A stretch of DNA of 64,000 nucleotides from Solibacillus merdavium (lineage in GTDB: Bacteria; Bacillota; Bacilli; Bacillales_A; Planococcaceae), in contig NZ_JACSPW010000003.1 in assembly GCF_014836935.1 (NCBI RefSeq), positions 1-64,000 of the forward strand, written 5' to 3'. The notes beneath the pieces were generated by a model. The model ran no database searches, had not been told where the DNA came from, and saw only the letters and a program-made list of their open reading frames with translations. Made by a program: the position numbers and the translations under genes. Each line of letters opens with the position of its first letter. The first letter of the stretch is position 1. Positions 34,844-42,585 of the stretch are shown in pieces.

Positions 34844-35032
34844 AATAGAGGAATGAATTTCCCTTATTTCGAAAATAAAATAAAAAATAGTGAAAATAAG
34901 GGAAGGGATTTCCGTTATTGGCCTAAAAAACATGATATTTCGCGATTTTATTTAAAATAGCGGTAAAACGTCCCCTTATTTATCCAAAAAATGAGTAACA
35001 TCATTGAAATAACGGTAAAATTTCCCCTTATT
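34844..35032 (+). repeat. Array of four 25-bp semi-palindromes (array 1)
   Basis: Four 25-bp units at 34844-34868, 34895-34919, 34956-34980 and 35008-35032. Each begins AATA(A/G) and ends CCxTTATT, making an imperfect dyad around the middle. Start-to-start steps are 51, 61 and 52 bp. The array is an inverted copy of the one at 44940-45127, including parts of the spacers (for example CCTAAAAAACATGA). It lies about 200 bp upstream of the ECF sigma gene. It is not a CRISPR: units vary and spacers are partly conserved between arrays. Confidence 0.8.
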
Positions 35033-35198
35033 TCTTTGCCTATTTCTTCCCTTTTCGTTAAGTTTCAATATTCGCTTCAGATTCAATGCGAATACCGTAC
35101 GAGTACAGTATAGTAACAGAATTTTTACGATTTTTCAGTGCTCCATATGGCTATATATACCGGTTATTTAAATTAATAGAAATATTTTTGCGATAAAC

Positions 35199-35225
35199 TG
35201 CAACTTTATAGTGCATTTAATCGAG
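35199..35225 (+). promoter_or_regulatory. Possible ECF-type autoregulated promoter
   Basis: TGCAAC followed by TTT resembles the -35 element of ECF sigma factors (TGAAAC type), and CGAG lies 17 bp further, at a -10-like position, 24 bp before the sigma gene start. ECF genes in Bacillus commonly activate themselves through such elements. The match is by eye only. Confidence 0.35.
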
Positions 35226-35248
35226 GATAGGGTGAAAGGTGGGAAGTA

Positions 35249-35737
35249 ATGAAGCTGGAACAATTATATTCGTTGTATGTAAAAGATTTATACAATTATT
35301 TATTCTCTCTTTGCCGCCATACGCAGACGGCTGAGGATTTATTGCAGGATACATTTTATAAAGCCCATGTAACATTACTTGCTCAGCCGATTAAAGAACT
35401 CAAGCCTTGGCTCTTTAAAGTCGCATATTACACGTATATCGATTATTGCCGCAAAGAAAAACGGAGTGAGCCGTATGAGGAAATTGTACGCATCGATCAT
35501 ACAACACCTGAGATGGTCTTTATGCAGGAGGACAGCTTTACAACTCTTTTAAATTTATTGGACCAATTGGCACCAATTGAAAAACAGGCGATTTTATTAT
35601 GTGATGTACAGGATTGTACGAATGAACAGGCAGCAGAAATTTTGGACTTGAAGCTTAATACGCTAAAAAGTCATTTGTTAAGAGGGCGAAAAAAAATGAG
35701 ATCTATTATCGAAAAGGGAGGCATTAAAAATGGATGA
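35249..35737 (+). CDS. ECF-type RNA polymerase sigma factor
   Basis: A 162-aa sigma factor with only regions 2 and 4. Region 2 covers about 10-70 with the core-binding helix AEDLLQDTFYKAH, and region 4 covers about 105-155 with the NEQAAEILDLKLNTLKSHL helix-turn-helix. The stop overlaps the start of the next gene, an anti-sigma-like membrane protein, by 8 bp, the usual arrangement of an ECF factor with its antagonist. The ribosome site is AAAGGTGGG. The stimulus and regulon are unknown, but a cell-envelope signal is typical of this architecture. Confidence 0.92.
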   Translation: MKLEQLYSLYVKDLYNYLFSLCRHTQTAEDLLQDTFYKAHVTLLAQPIKELKPWLFKVAYYTYIDYCRKEKRSEPYEEIVRIDHTTPEMVFMQEDSFTTLLNLLDQLAPIEKQAILLCDVQDCTNEQAAEILDLKLNTLKSHLLRGRKKMRSIIEKGGIKNG

Positions 35738-36719
35738 GTATGAAAAATTAATTGCGAACTCAAAAAAACAGCAATTGTCCGATTCGCAGCAACAAAAGCT
35801 AAATCAACAGATGAAACGTACTGTGTCACTTTCTAAAATGAAATTGATGGTAGGTACGATTACGATTATTTTAATGATTCTTCCTGTCAGCTATATTTTT
35901 ACTTTTCTTTATTATGCATTTGGTACAAAATCGACAACTTTAATGGATGTCACGAGTCAAACGTTATATGTAACAGAGCCGAATACATCGCTTGAGGAAA
36001 TTGAATTTGATATGGAATTTTCACCTTTTTCCATGCAGCTGCAGTTTGAGCAGTATAAACGTATTGGGAAAGAAGATTATACAGTAAATACGTACGATAT
36101 GCGCTATACACTAGGAAATTTAACGAGCAAAGAAGTGAATTCCAGATTGGAACGTGCCCAAAGGAAAAATCCAAATGAAACAAGTCCGTGGCTCACACAT
36201 CCAAAAAATCAATCTGATGTAGATACGTGGAGGGAATGGGAAGTTTTAAGAGGTCTTCCGGATGAAACGGTCGTGGAAGCATATATTTCCTTACATGATT
36301 TACATACAGTAGATGAAATCCGCCGCAGCTTTGCAAATGTAGATGTTGTTTGGGCCGCGGTTGATACGGGGGTAGAGGAGAAAAATCTTAGTAAAGATGG
36401 CGATGTCGTATCGCCAATCGGTTATCCGGTGCAGGTCGATAATACGACTTGGTCACCTTTTAGGGATGCATACAGTAATGAGCAAGTGTTTATTGATATA
36501 TTAAACTATATTGTGCAATATGAGGACTTAGCGACAAAAGTATCGAGCCATAAAAATTTGAAGCTGCAGGAGCGAATTGACTACATTAATAAAAACGGAA
36601 TTAAAACCTATGGGGTAGTTGTAACAGGACCAAAAAATGAAATTGAAAAACTAGAGGATATAAACTTAATCCGTAAAATAAAATTAGGTGAGGTGAAATT
36701 ATGGAACTGGACAAATTAA
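35730..36719 (+). CDS. Membrane anti-sigma factor (Sigma_reg_N/C type)
   Basis: A 329-aa protein: a cytoplasmic N-terminus of about 38 residues rich in Gln and Lys, one membrane helix (about 39-63) and a large extracytoplasmic part. The layout and the mid-protein EWEVLRGLPDETVVEAYISL plus later VVWAAVDTG stretches resemble the sigma-factor regulator N- and C-terminal families of Bacilli, which hold ECF factors at the membrane. It overlaps the sigma gene at its start and a small membrane protein gene by 19 bp at its end, so translation is coupled. Confidence 0.8.
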   Translation: MDEYEKLIANSKKQQLSDSQQQKLNQQMKRTVSLSKMKLMVGTITIILMILPVSYIFTFLYYAFGTKSTTLMDVTSQTLYVTEPNTSLEEIEFDMEFSPFSMQLQFEQYKRIGKEDYTVNTYDMRYTLGNLTSKEVNSRLERAQRKNPNETSPWLTHPKNQSDVDTWREWEVLRGLPDETVVEAYISLHDLHTVDEIRRSFANVDVVWAAVDTGVEEKNLSKDGDVVSPIGYPVQVDNTTWSPFRDAYSNEQVFIDILNYIVQYEDLATKVSSHKNLKLQERIDYINKNGIKTYGVVVTGPKNEIEKLEDINLIRKIKLGEVKLWNWTN

Positions 36720-36994
36720 AGAAACTTCAAATACCGGCAATTGCAGGGTGGATTTCAGTTGCCAGTGGACTTTTCACATTATTATTACTAAATATAAGTA
36801 TGCTAACAAATAATTCTATTTTATTTGAGTATTTCAGCCTTATTTTAGGAATTGGCTTTATATTTGCCTGGCCGGCCATATTTTCAAAGAAATCACGTTT
36901 TTTAGGTGTATGGGCATTAGGGATTATTTTATTTTTAATAATATTCTTATTTAATATTTTTTTTCTTAGTTGGATTATAGTACCATTCCCTTGA
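36701..36994 (+). CDS. Small membrane protein of the ECF operon
   Basis: A 97-aa protein with three hydrophobic helices (about 13-35, 42-59 and 68-92). I recognise no family. The start lies inside the end of the anti-sigma gene, after GGTGAGG, so it is translated with it. It may help sense or transmit the signal to the anti-sigma factor, which is inference from position only. Confidence 0.7.
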   Translation: MELDKLKKLQIPAIAGWISVASGLFTLLLLNISMLTNNSILFEYFSLILGIGFIFAWPAIFSKKSRFLGVWALGIILFLIIFLFNIFFLSWIIVPFP

Positions 36995-37026
36995 AGTGAA
37001 TTTATTCTGAATAGTGTAAATATAGG

Positions 37027-37056
37027 TTGACACGACTTTATGTTAATGGATATAAT
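37027..37056 (+). promoter_or_regulatory. Sigma-A promoter of the argS T-box leader
   Basis: TTGACA (37027-37032) and TATAAT (37051-37056), both perfect, with 18 bp between. Transcription would begin near 37064, giving a leader of about 260 nt that contains the T-box. Confidence 0.85.
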
Positions 37057-37079
37057 TCTATAAATTAAATTCGATGAAA

Positions 37080-37303
37080 AAGACAGTAATTTACATAAAT
37101 TTTGATTAGCGAGCCAGGGAAGGTGAAAGCCTGGTGCAAAATATGTAAATGAAACGCACTTTGGAGAAGCAACCTGAAATGAAGTAGGGAAGCCGGGGAG
37201 TCACCTCGTTAGCAATGGAAAGTGGTCACAATTTTGTGGCAACTAGAGTGGTACCACGGGATTCCTCGCTCTCGTCTCTAATATTGGAGACGAGGGCTTT
37301 TTA
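37080..37303 (+). promoter_or_regulatory. T-box leader controlling argS
   Basis: The T-box sequence AGAGTGGTACCACGGG lies at 37245-37260. It is followed by a terminator stem CTCGTCTC/GAGACGAG and a T run ending near 37302. Stem I is visible upstream, with a GCCAGGGAAGGTGAAAGCC distal part. In the specifier region the string GAAACGCACTTT offers CGC (37155-37157), an arginine codon at the usual position before ACTT. Uncharged tRNA-Arg would stabilise the antiterminator and turn on argS. The class is certain; the specifier is inferred. Confidence 0.92.
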
Positions 37304-37322
37304 TATTGGAGGGGAATAGCTG

Positions 37323-38999
37323 ATGAACAGAAAAATTGCGGAAATTTTATTGCATGCAGTAGAAGAGGATTTCACAGTTCAGGAAATCGAAAAGCTGTTG
37401 GAAAAACCAAAGTATGAGCACTTAGGAGATGTCGCGTTTCCATGCTTTACATTGGCAAGAAATTTCAAAAGATCACCGAATAGCATTGCGGAAGAAATAG
37501 GCAGCAACATCAACGATCCATTTATTCAAAAGGTTCAAGTTGTTGGCGGCTATATTAATTTGTTTTTAAATAAAGTACAAGTAACAAAAGAGGTATTGAG
37601 AGAAATTACATTATTAAAGGGAAAGTATGGTCAAAAACAAAATAATAATGAGAATGTGGTAATAGATTTTTCATCACCAAATATTGCAAAGCCATTTTCA
37701 ATGGGGCATTTGCGCTCTACTGTAATAGGGAATGCACTCGCAAACATTGCAGAGAAAAATGGTTATTATGTTTTGCGTGTCAATCATTTAGGTGATTGGG
37801 GTACACAATTCGGGAAATTAATTGTGGCATACCGACTATGGGGCGCTAAAGAACAAGTGGAAGCTGCACCGATTGAGGAGCTATTAAAGTTATATGTAAA
37901 GTTCCACGACGAAGCGGAAATGTGTGAAGATTTAAATGATAAAGCAAGAGCAGCCTTTAAAGCACTGGAAGAAAATGAACAAAGTGCACTTGAATTATGG
38001 AGTTGGTTTAAACGCGCTTCGTTACAGGAATTTATGCAAATTTATGAGCAACTTAATATTCAATTTAATGCGTATGAAGGAGAAGCTTTTTACAATGACA
38101 AAATGCAGTCGATTGTCGATGAATTAAAAGATAAGCAGTTACTAACACAATCTGATGGTGCGAATGTCGTCCGTCTAGAAGATATGCCTCCTTGCTTGAT
38201 TACGAAGCAAGATGGGGCCACGTTATATGCAACACGGGATTTAGCAGCTGCTTTTTATAGACAGGCAAACTATAAACCATCAAAAATCTATTATGTAGTA
38301 GGAAATGAGCAGACACTGCATTTTAAACAAGTGTTTCATGTTATTGAGAAAATGGGCTATTCATGGTCAAAAGATTTACAGCATGTACCATTTGGAATGA
38401 TGCTTAAAGACGGTAAAAAGATGTCTACACGTAAAGGTAGAGTGATTCTTCTAAAAGATGTATTAAAGGAAGCAGTGGAAACGGCCTCTAAAAATATTGA
38501 AGAGAAAAATCCGAGTTTACGAAACAAGCAGGAGATTGCCAAGCAGGTTGGAATTGGTGCAGTTATATTTAATGATTTAAAAAATTATCGTTTGAACGAT
38601 GTTGAGTTCTCTTTACAGCAAATGTTGAATTTTGAAGGGGAAACAGGACCATATGTGCAATATACGCATGCGCGAATTCATTCTATTTTAGAAAAGGCGA
38701 AATTTACGGTTCATGAAGAAATACCGATAGAAGAGCTGGAGGAATCAGCATGGGGGATTGTTCTGCTGCTCGAGCAATATCCACAAGTTATATCAGATAG
38801 CCTTGAGCAGGCGGACCCTTCCATTGTGGCAAAATATGTACTGCAATTAGCACGAGTATTTAATAAATATTATGCTCATACGAAAATATTAGTTGAAGAT
38901 GAAAAAATGGAAAGTCGTTTAGTATTATGCTTTTCTGTGGCAACAGTTTTGAAGGATGGAATGAGACTGTTAGGGGTGCAATCTCCGGAAAGTATGTAA
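37323..38999 (+). CDS. argS: Arginyl-tRNA synthetase
   Basis: A class I synthetase that charges tRNA-Arg. The 558 aa are usual. An N-terminal ArgRS-specific domain (about 1-100) precedes the Rossmann fold with the HIGH-type motif FSMGHLRST at about 126-134. The KMSKS loop appears as KKMSTRKG near 365, and a DALR anticodon-binding domain ends the protein, with YVQYTHARIHSIL and the YYAH region near 510. The start has GGAGGGG upstream, directly after the T-box leader. It is the only argS in this window; T-box control means it responds to arginine supply. Confidence 0.95.
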   Translation: MNRKIAEILLHAVEEDFTVQEIEKLLEKPKYEHLGDVAFPCFTLARNFKRSPNSIAEEIGSNINDPFIQKVQVVGGYINLFLNKVQVTKEVLREITLLKGKYGQKQNNNENVVIDFSSPNIAKPFSMGHLRSTVIGNALANIAEKNGYYVLRVNHLGDWGTQFGKLIVAYRLWGAKEQVEAAPIEELLKLYVKFHDEAEMCEDLNDKARAAFKALEENEQSALELWSWFKRASLQEFMQIYEQLNIQFNAYEGEAFYNDKMQSIVDELKDKQLLTQSDGANVVRLEDMPPCLITKQDGATLYATRDLAAAFYRQANYKPSKIYYVVGNEQTLHFKQVFHVIEKMGYSWSKDLQHVPFGMMLKDGKKMSTRKGRVILLKDVLKEAVETASKNIEEKNPSLRNKQEIAKQVGIGAVIFNDLKNYRLNDVEFSLQQMLNFEGETGPYVQYTHARIHSILEKAKFTVHEEIPIEELEESAWGIVLLLEQYPQVISDSLEQADPSIVAKYVLQLARVFNKYYAHTKILVEDEKMESRLVLCFSVATVLKDGMRLLGVQSPESM

Positions 39000-39004
39000 A
39001 TTTA

Positions 39005-39032
39005 GAGGCATCAGTAATCTGCTGGTGCCTTC
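39005..39032 (+). terminator. Terminator of argS
   Basis: AGGCATCAG and CTGGTGCCTT pair with one wobble around a 7-nt loop, 6 bp after the argS stop, followed by CTTATTATG. The T tract is short. Confidence 0.65.
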
Positions 39033-39270
39033 TTATTATGAAATGCGAAGGGTAAAATAGTTAAAATTTCCAATTAACATTGTGTAAGGTGGTAAACTAT
39101 GCGAAAATTTATTTGAATATTTAAAATTTATAAGGGGGATTTGGAAAGGCTTCCGAAGTTATTACAGACGTATTTAAAAATATAATTAAGGAAAATAAAA
39201 CCTTTGATTATAATGACAATGTATTTAAAATAGCGGAAATTTAGAGGAATTCACAGGAGGGGGAGATTAT

Positions 39271-39852
39271 ATGGAAAACATACTTTTAGAAAATGAAATT
39301 GTCTTATTAAAGCCTATTGAAATCGGTGATATCGAAGGCATAACGAAAGCAGCTAACGATGAGCGGATTTGGGAGCATATGTCGGTTAGTTTACTTGATC
39401 TTGCGTCAGTTGAAAGCTATGTAAAAAACGCTATCGCAGAACGTGAAAAAGGCATTACATATACATTTGTTGTAATCGAAAAGAAAATGAATAGGATTGT
39501 TGGTTGTACATCTTTTCTGGATATATCCCTTCCTCATAGACGAGTGGAAATAGGGTCTACATGGTATCAACCAAGTGTTTGGCGTTCGGCTATAAATACA
39601 AATTGCAAGTTTTTATTGTTGCAGTATTGTTTTGAGGAGCTCCAGCTGAATCGTGTACAGATTAAGACAGGTCATGAAAATTTCCGATCTCAAAAAGCAA
39701 TCGAGCGGATTGGGGCAGTGAAGGAAGGGGTACTCCGCAGCCATATGATTCGAAAGGAAGGGACAATTCGCCATACTGTTATGTATAGCATTGTTTCAGA
39801 AGAGTGGGAAAAGGTGAAGGCAAAGTTTACCACAGAATTATTCAATCTGTGA
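39271..39852 (+). CDS. GNAT family N-acetyltransferase (RimJ/RimL-like)
   Basis: A 193-aa acetyl-CoA-dependent acetyltransferase. The fold order fits RimJ/RimL-like GNATs: N-terminal LENEIVLLKPIEIGDIEG, a strand with FVVIEKKMNRIVGCTSF near 75, the acetyl-CoA helix around LLLQYCFEELQLNRVQIKT near 120, and NFRSQKAIERIGAVKEGVL near 140. The start follows GGAGGGGGAG. The substrate is unknown. The 234 bp before it hold a short open frame without a start codon, perhaps gene debris. Confidence 0.88.
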   Translation: MENILLENEIVLLKPIEIGDIEGITKAANDERIWEHMSVSLLDLASVESYVKNAIAEREKGITYTFVVIEKKMNRIVGCTSFLDISLPHRRVEIGSTWYQPSVWRSAINTNCKFLLLQYCFEELQLNRVQIKTGHENFRSQKAIERIGAVKEGVLRSHMIRKEGTIRHTVMYSIVSEEWEKVKAKFTTELFNL

Positions 39853-40056
39853 GATGAAATCTATTAACATAGATGAATGTTTATTGTTGAAGATAGATAA
39901 TATTCCAACATAAAAATACATGTTTTTTATCTTTTAGCGTTATTAATGCAGAATATACGAACATACCGTGTCAGACGCTGTTTTTTCATATACAATAGAA
40001 AGAGCATTATTTTATTTTAAATAGGATCGGTTATTAAAATAGTAGGTGAAAAAAAA

Positions 40057-41118
40057 TTGGGAAGAACAAAAACATATATAAGTATTGATGTAGAAGCTGC
40101 GCTTATTCGAGGTAAGCAATATATTATCGAAATCGGTGCGGTAAAATGGTTGCCTGACGGTACTACCGAAACTTTTACACAATTAATACAACCATATAAA
40201 TTTAAAAGGCTGAATGTACATATTCAAAAATTAACGGGTATTACAACAGAGCAACTACTGGATGCACCTTCATTTAAGGAAGCATTTTATAAATTTAAAC
40301 GCTGGTGTAAGCAGGATTATATATTTTTAACATTTGGGGAATTTGATCGGAAAGTGTTGGAAGAAGAATTATCGCGTAATTACATAAAAAATGATTGTCT
40401 ATATCCAATGATTGATTTTCAGCAAAAATATATGATTGCAAATGGTATAAAAGAGCAGCCTTCATTAGGTGGATTAATGGCACAGCTTGGATTGGAAAAT
40501 GAAACACAGCATCGTGCTTTAGCGGATGCAGCAAGTCTTCTTTCAATTTTTATGGAAGTAGATGGAGAAAATTTAATCAAACAGCAGCAAACTAACGATT
40601 TTTTATTATTATTGACGAATTTCCGTATGCTTGAAACAACATATGAATTGGTGATTTCGACTACATATTGTAAAGTTGAAGATGAGCAAGTACATATCCA
40701 ATCAATGCAAACATTTCGAGATGAACTCCCTTTTACCGTTTATACGGTTGAACAACAAAATGAAGAGGGAGAAGTCACAACAATAGAAAGAATCAACATT
40801 AAACCAAATGAGCAGGCGAAGCAGCTGTTGCAGCAAATCTCTTATGATGCAAAGGGTAAAATTCTAATTTCCCGAACACCTTTGCGTTCTATGTCAAAAA
40901 TATTAAAGTTGCACAATGTAGCTTTGCCAAAAACAGAAGTTATGACCTTAACAAATTTATTGAAAAAAGAAGAGATAATTGGGCTTTTTCATTTAGTAGA
41001 AGAATCTACTCATGCCTATGAATCAAAAATTTTACGCCTAGTGCGCCAGTATGAGCATGTATTTGTTGAAGAGTTTCATAAACGTGCTTTAACCGAAAAG
41101 CATACAATTCAAGTATAA
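40057..41118 (+). CDS. DEDDh 3'-5' exonuclease domain protein
   Basis: A 353-aa protein. The N-terminal 175 residues form an RNase T/DnaQ-type exonuclease: Asp and Glu in SIDVEAA (about 9-15), an Asp in TFGEFDRK near 97, and the His-x4-Asp pair in QHRALADAAS near 155. The second half has no domain that I recognise. The KapD and YpbR-like exonucleases of Bacilli share the first half only. The start is TTG at 40057 after TAGGTG. It stands alone with a terminator after it. RNA or DNA as substrate is undecided. Confidence 0.85.
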   Translation: MGRTKTYISIDVEAALIRGKQYIIEIGAVKWLPDGTTETFTQLIQPYKFKRLNVHIQKLTGITTEQLLDAPSFKEAFYKFKRWCKQDYIFLTFGEFDRKVLEEELSRNYIKNDCLYPMIDFQQKYMIANGIKEQPSLGGLMAQLGLENETQHRALADAASLLSIFMEVDGENLIKQQQTNDFLLLLTNFRMLETTYELVISTTYCKVEDEQVHIQSMQTFRDELPFTVYTVEQQNEEGEVTTIERINIKPNEQAKQLLQQISYDAKGKILISRTPLRSMSKILKLHNVALPKTEVMTLTNLLKKEEIIGLFHLVEESTHAYESKILRLVRQYEHVFVEEFHKRALTEKHTIQV

Positions 41119-41119
41119 T

Positions 41120-41145
41120 AAATTCTCCACTCGTGGGAGAATTTT
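41120..41145 (+). terminator. Terminator of the exonuclease gene
   Basis: AAATTCTCC and GGGAGAATTT form a 9-bp stem with a small loop, followed by TTTCTTTATT, directly after the stop codon. Confidence 0.8.
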
Positions 41146-41221
41146 TCTTTATTGCGCCAGTCCATTAAGTTATGATAGGGTAGTACGAATTACTCGTGGG
41201 AATGATAAAGGAGATTATTTT

Positions 41222-42058
41222 ATGTCAACATGGATTGGAATTGATACAGGGGGTACGTTGACAAAGCTTGCCTATATGAATGATCAGCAAGAGCTTACAT
41301 TGACAGTCTTTCCATCTAATGAAATGCACTTAGTTAAAGAATGGTTGGAAAAACATCCTCAAGTAGAAGAGATTGGCTTAACAGGGGGACGAACTGAACA
41401 ATTACGAGACGTTTTAAAAACGATGAAATCGATTCAATATATTGTAGAGTTTGAAGCAACATTAAAAGGTGTGCGCTATTTACTGGAAAAAGAAGGCCAT
41501 ACTATCTCTCAAAGTATCATTACAAATATCGGTACGGGGACATCAATCCATTATATGGATGGGAATTTCCATAAGCGTGTTGGAGGTACGGGCGTTGGTG
41601 GGGGGACATTAATTGGACTTGCTACGATTATGACAGGTATTTCCGATTTTGATGAGATCAAATCAAATGCTTTTGAAGGTAGCCGTGATGGAATCGATTT
41701 ACTTGTAAAGGATATATACCAAGGGATGGATACACCGATTGACGGAAATTTAACAGCTAGTAATTTTGGTAAAGTAGGCATTACTGAACGACGTGAATTT
41801 GACCAAAATGATGTTTTGGCGACAACTCAAGGGCTGATTGGTGAAGTAATCTCAACTTTAAGCATTCAGCTGGCAGAGCAACACCAAACGGATTATATTG
41901 TATATATTGGATCCACATTAATAGATAACATACAGCTAATAAAGGTAATAGAACATTATACAATTTTAAAAAAGCATAAACCGATATTTTTAAGAGATTG
42001 CGGATTTTCCGGTGCAATCGGTGCGTTAATGAATATTCGTGAGCATTATAAAATATAA
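41222..42058 (+). CDS. coaW: Type II pantothenate kinase
   Basis: Phosphorylation of pantothenate, the first committed step of CoA synthesis. The 278 aa match CoaW of staphylococci and Bacilli. The N-terminal IGIDTGGTLTKLAY is the actin-fold phosphate loop; a Glu-containing FEATLKG stretch near 80 and NIGTGTSIHYM near 102 follow, then GGTGVGGGTLIGL near 122. Unlike type I and III kinases, type II enzymes are usually not feedback-inhibited by CoA. ATG at 41222 after AAAGGAG. It is monocistronic between two terminators. Confidence 0.92.
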   Translation: MSTWIGIDTGGTLTKLAYMNDQQELTLTVFPSNEMHLVKEWLEKHPQVEEIGLTGGRTEQLRDVLKTMKSIQYIVEFEATLKGVRYLLEKEGHTISQSIITNIGTGTSIHYMDGNFHKRVGGTGVGGGTLIGLATIMTGISDFDEIKSNAFEGSRDGIDLLVKDIYQGMDTPIDGNLTASNFGKVGITERREFDQNDVLATTQGLIGEVISTLSIQLAEQHQTDYIVYIGSTLIDNIQLIKVIEHYTILKKHKPIFLRDCGFSGAIGALMNIREHYKI

Positions 42059-42060
42059 AT

Positions 42061-42103
42061 TAAAGCATTTAAGCTAGTAAAATAGTTTAAATGCTTTTTT
42101 TTC
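42061..42103 (+). terminator. Terminator of coaW
   Basis: AAAGCATTTAAGCTA and TAGTTTAAATGCTTT pair (one wobble) around a 6-nt loop, followed by a run of T residues. Confidence 0.85.
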
Positions 42104-42111
42104 AATCTTAC

Positions 42112-42140
42112 TTTACATATTTTTTATAGAGGCGTAATAT
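42112..42140 (+). promoter_or_regulatory. Promoter of the marR-MFS operon
   Basis: TTTACA (42112-42117) and TAATAT (42135-42140) are separated by 17 bp. A dyad operator follows within the expected first 25 transcribed bases. Confidence 0.5.
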
Positions 42141-42150
42141 AGAGATTAAA

Positions 42151-42170
42151 TTATTTAGGTAGGTAAATAA
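42151..42170 (+). promoter_or_regulatory. Probable MarR operator
   Basis: A perfect inverted repeat TTATTTA-N6-TAAATAA lies just after the promoter at 42112-42140 and just before the ribosome site of the marR gene. Size and place are typical of a MarR dimer site that represses its own operon. Confidence 0.6.
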
Positions 42171-42186
42171 ATTGGAGGTAAATGTG

Positions 42187-42585
42187 TTGAATGAGTTATT
42201 TCATATGTTTTTTCAACAAAATCGTTATTTAGTCAATAAATTAAATGAAGTATTAAAGCCACACGGTCTTTTTAGTTCACAATGGACAATACTCTTTTTG
42301 CTGCATCAAGATGGACCAATGTCACTGACGGCTATTTGGAAATATTTAAATGTAGAAGCACCAACTGTAACAAGAACAGTCAACCGTTTGGAAACACTAG
42401 GCTGGGTAGAAAGACAGTATGGAATGGACAAGCGTGAAAAAATAATATCCTTAACAAAGAAAGGGTTGGAACAGTTTCCGCCAATAGCAGCATCAGTCCG
42501 ATCGTTCGAACAGGAAATTGAAAAAAAATTATCGCAGCAAGATCAGGAACTCTTAAAGGGGATACTTAAAAAGATAGAAGGTTAA
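42187..42585 (+). CDS. MarR family transcriptional regulator
   Basis: A 132-aa winged-helix regulator. The wHTH is visible as GPMSLTAIWKYLNVEAPTVTRTVNRLE (about 45-71), and the wing follows with KREKIISLTKKG. The start is TTG at 42187, 7 bases after GGAGGT; GTG at 42184 and an upstream TTG are alternatives. The stop overlaps the next gene's ATG (TAATG), so the regulator and the MFS transporter are translationally coupled. It probably represses both genes until a ligand, possibly a substrate of the transporter, binds. Confidence 0.92.
   Translation: MNELFHMFFQQNRYLVNKLNEVLKPHGLFSSQWTILFLLHQDGPMSLTAIWKYLNVEAPTVTRTVNRLETLGWVERQYGMDKREKIISLTKKGLEQFPPIAASVRSFEQEIEKKLSQQDQELLKGILKKIEG

Noticed and set aside
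34844-35032. CRISPR array
   Set aside because: The 25-bp units differ from each other, spacers are partly shared with the second array, there are only four units, and no cas genes are in the window.
39131-39243. Short frame KASEVITDVFKNIIKENK-like before the GNAT gene
   Set aside because: It follows an AAGGGGGAT site but has no start codon and is only about 35 codons; it could be gene debris, but I cannot assign it.
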